Of a DNA stretch of 21,320 bases, positions 16,221-21,320 are shown in pieces. The notes beneath the pieces were generated by a model. That model was not told where the DNA came from, did no database searches, and saw nothing but the letters and a program-made list of their open reading frames with translations. A program made the translations under genes and the position numbers. The first letter of the stretch is position 1. Each line of letters opens with the position of its first letter. Source of the DNA: Colivivens sp963640465 (lineage in GTDB: Bacteria; Bacteroidota; Bacteroidia; Bacteroidales; Bacteroidaceae); NCBI GenBank assembly GCA_963640465.1, contig CAVHYP010000043.1:1-21320 (forward strand). The letters run 5' to 3'.

Positions 16221-16549
16221 GTTCGCAGTTTCCAATAATTTGCACAAGTGCATGGAGTCGTTGACTGCAGTTTCTAATTACTTGCACAAGTGCATGGAGC
16301 CGTTGACTGCAGTTTCTAATTACTTGCACAAGTGCATGGAGTCGTTGACTGCAGTTTCTAATTACTTGCATAAGTGCATGGAGTCGTTGACTGCGGTTTC
16401 TAATTACTTGCACAAGTGCATGGGCCTTTTGACTGCGGTTTCTAATTATTTGCACAAGTGCATGGGCCTTTTGACTGCAGTTTCTAATTACTTGCACAAG
16501 TGCATGGAGCCGTTGATTGCAAACAATGATCACTCGCAGAAGTGCATGA
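16221..16549 (+). repeat. Eight-copy 42-bp tandem repeat array
   Basis: The core TTGCACAAGTGCATGG or a close variant begins at 16240, 16282, 16324, 16366, 16408, 16450, 16492 and 16534, exactly 42 bp apart each time. The remainder of the unit (about GTTGACTGCAGTTTCTAATTAC) is nearly identical in the six inner copies; the outer two are more diverged. Each core holds the dyad TGCAC-AA-GTGCA, and CTGCAG is a second palindrome. Because 42 is a multiple of three, frames stay open on both strands, giving spurious-looking repeat ORFs. No promoter box precedes it. No spacer variation exists, so it is not CRISPR. Confidence 0.95.
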
Positions 16550-16840
16550 AATCAAATTTTAGGGGAGATTCTGCATACTCTCTGAAATTTCCCACCTCGC
16601 CAAAATAATTTTCTCTGACCAGTAAAATAAAACGGGCATTTCGTTGGAACAAATCCGTGCCCATTTGAAACATACGCAAATTCATCGAAGAAACAGACAT
16701 GACAACGTCTTTGCCAGGCTGAGAAAGCCTCAAATCCTTATCTACGGTCAATTGTCAGATGAGCGTCTGGCGATAATATAAGTTTTGAACCAAAAGTTTA
16801 CATAAATGTACAATGATTTTTACACGTTGAAATTAAAGTC
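16550..16840. other. Gene-free stretch with a possible folded element at 16713-16771
   Basis: No convincing gene is present between the 42-bp array and the xylanase promoter. A minus-strand frame (16751-16530) is open for 73 codons but has no recognisable domain. Within it, GCCAG (16713-16717) pairs with CTGGC (16767-16771), enclosing hairpins AGGCT-GAGAA-AGCCT (16716-16730) and CAGA/TCTG (16756-16769), a small multi-branch shape. Nearer the promoter are dyads TTTTG-AAC-CAAAA and TACAT-AA-ATGTA (16799-16810), which could be operator sites for the xylanase gene. All of this is suggestive only. Confidence 0.35.
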
Positions 16841-16854
16841 TAACTTTGCAAAGT
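16841..16854 (+). promoter_or_regulatory. Promoter -7 box of the GH43-GH10 gene, overlapped by a palindrome
   Basis: TAACTTTG (16841-16848) matches TAnnTTTG; a TTTT at 16817-16820 sits at -33 distance (20 nt). The predicted start is near 16855, 47 nt before ATG 16902. A perfect 12-bp palindrome, ACTTTGCAAAGT (16843-16854), covers the box and the start region. Confidence 0.65.
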
Positions 16855-16901
16855 CAATAACTAGGACGTATTACACGAAGAAACATTAATCGAACAAATA
16901 C

Positions 16902-19900
16902 ATGAAACAGAAAAAAGAACGAAGAAATATGGGATCATTCAGCCGATTCGGGCTGACATTGGCTCTTGTGGCAGCAGGCAGCATGACTGCCGGCAATGCT
17001 TTTGCACAAACTCCGTCTCAGGAAAAATTCGTGTTCGAAAGCACGGCAAACCCTTACCTTCCTTTGTGGGAACACCTGCCCGACGGTGAACCACGAGTTT
17101 TTGAAGACCCCGACAATCCGGGAAAATACCGAATCTACATCATCGGATCCCACGACGTGAGACTCGACAGCTATTGCGGTCCCGACATCCATGCATGGTC
17201 TGCCCCGGCAGAAGACCTAAGCCAGTGGAGAGACGAAGGAAGTCTCTTCAAATACTATATCTCAGGTCAGTGGGATGTGATGTTCGCGCCCGACCTTGTG
17301 GAAGTGAAAGGCAAGGACGGCAAGAATACCTATTATCTCTATCCACACAGCCGCGGATGGAAGCGTGTCGGCATGGTCTGCAAGAGTGACCGCCCCGACG
17401 GACCGTTCACACCGGTCAACCTCAACGAAGACGGCACTGCACTGCTCGACGGCAGTATCATCGACTTCGACCCATCAGTCTTTGTAGACAAGGTGACCGA
17501 CAAGAAAGACAAGGACTACAGCATCGGTTTCCGTGCTTATGCCTTCTGGGGCTACCAGCGCTCAACAGCCATGGAGCTCGACCAAAACACCATGTACTCA
17601 ATGCGCCCGGACACAGAGCTGCGCGACTATTTCCTGCCAGCCAGTGCACGCTACGGAGTAATCCGTGACCCTGAGGGAACAAAATATCCGGCACTCTACG
17701 CTGAGCAAAACCCCGGTGAATTCAATTTCTATGAAGCATCATCCATCCGCAAGGTCGGCAACAAATACGTAATGGTATTCTCTGGTTACTCAGGTCCCGA
17801 CTACGGACTGGGTAGCACCAACTCAGCCTTGCGCTATGCCTTCGGCGACTCGCCGCTCGGTCCTTGGCGCAGTGGAGGAGTGCTCGTGGATTCACGAGGC
17901 GTAGTGCCAAACGAAGACGGAAGCAAACTCATCACAACAAACTCTGCCCACAATACACACGGAAGTCTGCAGGAAATCAACGGACAATGGTACGTGTTCT
18001 ACCACCGTCCGCCAAGAGGATTCGGCAATGCACGCCAAGCTGCAGTGGCTCCGGTCATCATTGAATGCGACAACAAGAAAGTGGCAGACGGAGGAATCGT
18101 CAGAATCACCGCCTACGACCCTTATGCCAAGGACGGCAAATGGACTGCCAAAGCTAGTGACGGCAACGAATACACCGGTGCCGAAGTTACATCAGAAGGT
18201 TTCCACATCTTCGGACTCGATCCCAACCGCTATTATTCAGCCGGCTATGCCTGCTACATGTCAAACCCGGGCTGGATGCAGGACACATGGGACGTGTGGG
18301 ACAACAACATGGACCTCACTGGAGTGAACAACGGTGGAATCATCGGATTCAAATACTTCGGATTCGGCGGTTTGGCTAAGAACAGCAAGGGAATCAAGGC
18401 ATTCGAAGGTGCAAAGAAAGGCAACCAGACTGCCATCAACCTTTTCCTCACACCATGCACCGACAAGGCATTCACCATCAAAGTGATGATCGACGGTCCG
18501 TATGCCAACAGCACATGGAACGGAAAGCAGATTGCAACAATCAGCGTTCCAGCCAATTCAAGTAAGGTTTCCACCAAATTCACAGCCGATGTGGCATCAG
18601 CAGTGGAAGGTCTGAAGGGCAAGCATGCCATCTATCTCATTGCAGAAGGACAAGGCAATGAACCACTGTTCAATCTCCATGGAATCGGATTCAGCAGCAA
18701 GAGCAAAGCCATCGACCGCTTCATCGCTCCAACCGTGAAGATTGAAGTGAACGGAAAGAACATGGCAATTCCTGCCACTCCAATCCACTCAACTGAGCAG
18801 AACGGATTCTGCAGTGCCACAAACTACGAAATCAAGTGCACAGTAAATGCCAACGAACCATTGATAGTAAAAGCCAATGCATCCGACCCAGATGTCAAGA
18901 CTGAAGTGAAATACGGAGTGGACGGCTATGCAGCAGCTGTGGTCTGCACATACAAGTCACAGACAAAGACCTACTACATTACAAGAGAAAACGCCATCGA
19001 CGAAAGCTATGGCTTCAAGGACACATACAAGAACTACTTCGACATAGGCGTGGCAATCAACATGGGGAACCTCGACGATCCAACCCAGGTGGCAATGATT
19101 CTGCGCAACTTCACCAGCATAACTGCGGAGAACGACATGAAAGCAATCTCTGTTCATCCTTCAGAAGGAGTATGGAACTGGACCAATGCTGACCGTATTG
19201 CTGACTTCTGCCGCAAGAACGGACTGAAACTGCGCGGTCACAACCTCTGCTGGCACACCCAGTTCTGCGACTGGATGTTTACCGACAAAGACGGCAAGGA
19301 AGTAAGCAAGGAAGTATTCTACAAGCGACTTCGCGAGCACATCCACACAGTAGTGAACCGCTACAAAGACATTGTGCATGCGTGGGACGTAGTGAACGAG
19401 GCAATGTCGGACGGAGGCGACAATCCTTACCGCCAGTCACGTCTCTACAAGCTCTGCGGCGACGAATTCATCGCAAAAGCATTCCAGTATGCACACGAGG
19501 CAGACCCGAAGGCTGTGCTCTTCTACAACGATTACAACACTGCCGACCCGGAGAAGCGCGACAAGATTTATAATATGGTAAAGAAGATGCAGGACGCTGG
19601 TGTACCAATCACCGGAATCGGAATGCAGGGCCACTACAACATCTATGGTCCGTCAGCCAAAGATGTAGATGCTGCAATCGAGAAATACTCAACTCTCGTG
19701 AAGTACATCCACATGACAGAGCTTGACATCCGTGTGAACAGAGAGATGGGAGGACAACTGAAGTTCGACCGTGGCGAAGGAAACGTAATCACCGACCAGC
19801 AGAAGAAAATGCAGGAAGAAGCCTACACCAACCTCTTCGCAACACTACGCAAGCACAAGGATGTAGTGAAGTGCGTTACATTCTGGAATCTGAGCGACAA

Positions 19901-19994
19901 AGACACATGGTTGGGCACAAACAACTATCCACTGCCATTCGGCGCTGACCTCAAGCCAAAGAAAGTCTACTCCATCATCCGTGACTTCAAGTAA
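16902..19994 (+). CDS. Secreted bifunctional xylan-degrading enzyme, GH43-CBM6-GH10
   Basis: A 1030-residue modular enzyme. Signal peptide: basic KQKKERR then a hydrophobic core ending NAFA-Q at residue 35-36. Residues 45-390 are a GH43 five-bladed propeller: Asp69 in FEDPDNPG, Asp131 in FAPDL, Glu278 in FYEASS as acid, and His353 in NTHGS. Residues about 475-600 are a CBM6-like xylan-binding module. A beta-rich linker domain (610-695) leads to a GH10 xylanase (700-1030): TAENDMK, GHNLCWHTQ, acid/base Glu833 in WDVVNEA, nucleophile Glu940 in MTELDIRV and the final FWNLSDKDTW. GH10 cuts the xylan backbone; the GH43 part likely removes arabinose or xylose. The exact GH43 subfamily is not resolved. 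The start may be ATG 16902 or 16929 (MGSFSRFGL). It lacks a T9SS tail. No SusC/D genes are nearby. Confidence 0.93.
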   Translation: MKQKKERRNMGSFSRFGLTLALVAAGSMTAGNAFAQTPSQEKFVFESTANPYLPLWEHLPDGEPRVFEDPDNPGKYRIYIIGSHDVRLDSYCGPDIHAWSAPAEDLSQWRDEGSLFKYYISGQWDVMFAPDLVEVKGKDGKNTYYLYPHSRGWKRVGMVCKSDRPDGPFTPVNLNEDGTALLDGSIIDFDPSVFVDKVTDKKDKDYSIGFRAYAFWGYQRSTAMELDQNTMYSMRPDTELRDYFLPASARYGVIRDPEGTKYPALYAEQNPGEFNFYEASSIRKVGNKYVMVFSGYSGPDYGLGSTNSALRYAFGDSPLGPWRSGGVLVDSRGVVPNEDGSKLITTNSAHNTHGSLQEINGQWYVFYHRPPRGFGNARQAAVAPVIIECDNKKVADGGIVRITAYDPYAKDGKWTAKASDGNEYTGAEVTSEGFHIFGLDPNRYYSAGYACYMSNPGWMQDTWDVWDNNMDLTGVNNGGIIGFKYFGFGGLAKNSKGIKAFEGAKKGNQTAINLFLTPCTDKAFTIKVMIDGPYANSTWNGKQIATISVPANSSKVSTKFTADVASAVEGLKGKHAIYLIAEGQGNEPLFNLHGIGFSSKSKAIDRFIAPTVKIEVNGKNMAIPATPIHSTEQNGFCSATNYEIKCTVNANEPLIVKANASDPDVKTEVKYGVDGYAAAVVCTYKSQTKTYYITRENAIDESYGFKDTYKNYFDIGVAINMGNLDDPTQVAMILRNFTSITAENDMKAISVHPSEGVWNWTNADRIADFCRKNGLKLRGHNLCWHTQFCDWMFTDKDGKEVSKEVFYKRLREHIHTVVNRYKDIVHAWDVVNEAMSDGGDNPYRQSRLYKLCGDEFIAKAFQYAHEADPKAVLFYNDYNTADPEKRDKIYNMVKKMQDAGVPITGIGMQGHYNIYGPSAKDVDAAIEKYSTLVKYIHMTELDIRVNREMGGQLKFDRGEGNVITDQQKKMQEEAYTNLFATLRKHKDVVKCVTFWNLSDKDTWLGTNNYPLPFGADLKPKKVYSIIRDFK

Positions 19995-20044
19995 AAAGTC
20001 AGCGATACCAAATTGGATTCGCAACTTCAAATGAGAATCGCAAT

Positions 20045-20122
20045 TTTGACGAAGTTCAAGGCTTTGACGAGATTCAAGGCTTTGACAAGATTCAAGGCTT
20101 TGACAAGATTCAAGGCTTTTAC
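20045..20122 (+). repeat. 18-bp tandem repeat, four copies
   Basis: TTCAAGGCTTT begins at 20055, 20073, 20091 and 20109, exactly 18 bp apart; the unit is close to GATTCAAGGCTTTGACAA. The first copy is slightly diverged and partial similarity continues on both sides (TTTGACGAAG, TTACAAAGTCC). It begins about 50 nt after the xylanase stop. A minus-strand frame through it gives SLESCQSLESRQ repeats and is not a gene. Confidence 0.9.
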
Positions 20123-20219
20123 AAAGTCCATGACTTAAAACATTGTTCGCAACACCAAACGAAGTCAACGGATAAAACATAGCATACGCATTAATAAAAG
20201 CATAAAATAACGCTGTATT

Positions 20220-20261
20220 CAGTTCCTTTGGAGCATAAAAACCTCCGAAGGAACTGTTTTT
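20220..20261 (+). terminator. Rho-independent terminator after the GH43-GH10 gene
   Basis: CAGTTCCTTTGGAG (20220-20233) pairs with CTCCGAAGGAACTG (20243-20256), 14 bp with one T-G wobble and a 9-nt loop, followed by TTTTT at 20257-20261. It is the clearest intrinsic terminator in the window. Confidence 0.9.
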
Positions 20262-20296
20262 ATTACCAACAGCCCCTTTAGTTTGCTAATTTTAAC

Positions 20297-20304
20297 TACC
20301 TTTG
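20297..20304 (+). promoter_or_regulatory. -7 box of the SulP transporter gene
   Basis: TACCTTTG followed by CA matches TAnnTTTG. Predicted start near 20311 gives a leader of about 78 nt, which contains two copies of AACATACAAAG (20331 and 20355) 24 bp apart and a decayed third. The -33 element is unclear. Confidence 0.6.
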
Positions 20305-20388
20305 CAGTCTCAAAAAGCAGAGCCGTAGAAAACATACAAAGGGAAACTATAAAAAACATACAAAGCAGAACTATAAAAACACATACAC

Positions 20389-21320
20389 ATGAAGTTTGAC
20401 ATAAGGGAGGTGTATCAACCCAAATTTTTCCACATCTTCAACAAAGGGTATTACAACAAACAAAAATTCGTTTCCGACGTCATTGCGGGTATAATAGTAG
20501 GTATAATCGCACTGCCGCTTGCCATTGCCTTTGGTATTGCCAGTGGGGTGTCGCCACAGCAAGGACTCATCACTGCCATCGTAGCAGGATTCATGATTTC
20601 CTTCCTTGGCGGTACACGATTCCTCATCGGCGGACCTACCGGTGCATTCATAGTCATCGTTGCCGGCATCATCGGTGAATACGGAATCCAAGGATTGAGC
20701 ATAGCCACCATCATGGCAGGCGTATTTCTCGTTGCTATGGGATTGTGCCGTATGGGTGCAATCTTCAAGTTCATTCCTTACCCCATCATCGTCGGTTTCA
20801 CCGGTGGTATCGCTGTCACCATCTTCTCGACCCAGATGAAGGATTTCTTCGGTATCACAGCCGACATACCATCGGGTTTCATTCCCGAATGGCACGCCTA
20901 CTTCATGAATATCCCCAACATCAATCTGACAGAGACCGGTTTGAGCGTTGTCTGCCTGCTGGTCATCATCGTATGGGGAAAGTTTATCAAGAAGATACCA
21001 GGCTCACTCATAGCATTGATTGCAGGTACAGCCATCTCCGTTTTGCTCGATAAATTCGCAGGAATCCACTTCGCAACCATCGGAAGCAAGTTCCCGGAAC
21101 TGGCACAGGGACTGCCCATGCCATCGCCTGTTGCCCCAAAGATGGATTACGAAACAATCATGGACCTTGTGTCGCCAGCAGTAACCATTGCCATACTCTG
21201 TGCCATCGAATCATTGCTGGCAGCAATGGTGACTGACGGTGTAACCGGTAAACGCCACGACTCCAACACCGAACTCATCGGTGAAGGATTTGCCAATATC
21301 GTCACTCCTCTCTTCGGAGG
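20389..21320 (+). CDS. SulP family inorganic anion transporter (3' part outside window)
   Basis: The frame is open from ATG 20389 to the window end, about 310 residues. It begins MKFDIREVYQPKFFHIFN and then shows many membrane segments. SulP signatures are ALPLAIAFGIASGVSPQQGL, FLGGTRFLIGGPTGAFIVIV, and CAIESLLAAMVTDGVTGKRHDSNTEL, where the last lies in the conserved core near the anion site. The family exchanges or co-transports sulphate, bicarbonate or related anions at the inner membrane. The C-terminal STAS domain, if any, is not visible, so the anion is undetermined. It has its own promoter and is insulated from the xylanase gene by the terminator. Confidence 0.92.
   Translation, partial: MKFDIREVYQPKFFHIFNKGYYNKQKFVSDVIAGIIVGIIALPLAIAFGIASGVSPQQGLITAIVAGFMISFLGGTRFLIGGPTGAFIVIVAGIIGEYGIQGLSIATIMAGVFLVAMGLCRMGAIFKFIPYPIIVGFTGGIAVTIFSTQMKDFFGITADIPSGFIPEWHAYFMNIPNINLTETGLSVVCLLVIIVWGKFIKKIPGSLIALIAGTAISVLLDKFAGIHFATIGSKFPELAQGLPMPSPVAPKMDYETIMDLVSPAVTIAILCAIESLLAAMVTDGVTGKRHDSNTELIGEGFANIVTPLFG

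Noticed and set aside
16221..16549. CRISPR array
   Set aside because: Units are nearly identical over the full 42 bp, with no unique spacers, and no cas genes are nearby.
16204..16608. 134-residue plus-strand ORF made of 14-residue repeats
   Set aside because: It is open because the repeat period is a multiple of three; the opposite strand is open as well, and no promoter or signal peptide is seen. Silent changes between units keep it from being fully excluded, so it is discussed as a finding instead of called as a gene.
16530..16751. 73-residue minus-strand ORF
   Set aside because: No recognisable domain, no promoter, and it ends at the edge of the repeat array. It may belong to a dispersed repeat and not a gene.
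16713..16771. TPP (thiamine) riboswitch suggested by GGCTGAGAAAGCC
   Set aside because: Only the CTGAGA word fits. The second conserved arm of the THI element is absent, the element lies upstream of the promoter, and the next gene is a xylanase rather than a thiamine gene.

Overview
The window reads as a chromosomal segment of a Bacteroidota bacterium, most likely Prevotella or a close relative. Three things support this. Almost every promoter-like site is the Bacteroidota -7 box TAnnTTTG rather than a sigma70 hexamer, and start codons lack clear Shine-Dalgarno sequences. Several families are Bacteroidota-typical (DUF4421 outer-membrane protein, a type IX secretion-like C-terminal tail, a short MKKxY...P peptide). 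The large xylanase has a modular build (GH43-CBM6-GH10) of the kind found in rumen and gut Prevotella.

Layout. 1-58: 3' part-missing tRNA-Arg(TCT) on the minus strand. 204-2468: a DUF3737 beta-helix protein convergent with the 23S rRNA methyltransferase RlmD (15 bp overlap at the stops). 2646-4809: a Gfo/Idh/MocA oxidoreductase followed 4 nt later by a DUF4421 barrel-like protein. 5064-7352: surE, lpxB (ATGA overlap) and a small unknown protein, convergent with rsmA/ksgA (32 bp overlap). 8198-11128: UPF0104-type membrane protein, pepD dipeptidase and a short MerR regulator, probably one transcript that diverges from rsmA. 11309-11956: HAD phosphatase. 12148-15840: a 1154-residue exported metallophosphoesterase with a sorting-domain-like tail, then a 55-residue peptide gene, closed by a 13-bp perfect hairpin. 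15841-16901: a gene-free kilobase with a decayed IS transposase tail and an eight-copy 42-bp repeat array. 16902-19994: secreted GH43-CBM6-GH10 xylan-degrading enzyme. 20389-end: SulP anion transporter, cut by the window edge.

Most genes are core housekeeping (rRNA modification, lipid A synthesis, peptide and nucleotide salvage). The accessory content is the secreted phosphoesterase/peptide pair and the xylanase. No SusC/SusD pair, phage, CRISPR or defence system is visible.

The most unusual feature is that nearly every intergenic gap downstream of a stop codon carries its own short tandem repeat, unrelated in sequence from gap to gap: periods 23, 34, about 19, exactly 40, exactly 42 and exactly 18 bp, plus a 24-bp repeat in the sulP leader. 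Two of them overlap the stop codon itself. The 42-bp array is the most regular and each unit contains the dyad TGCAC-AA-GTGCA. This looks like a genome habit worth testing rather than a set of coincidences.
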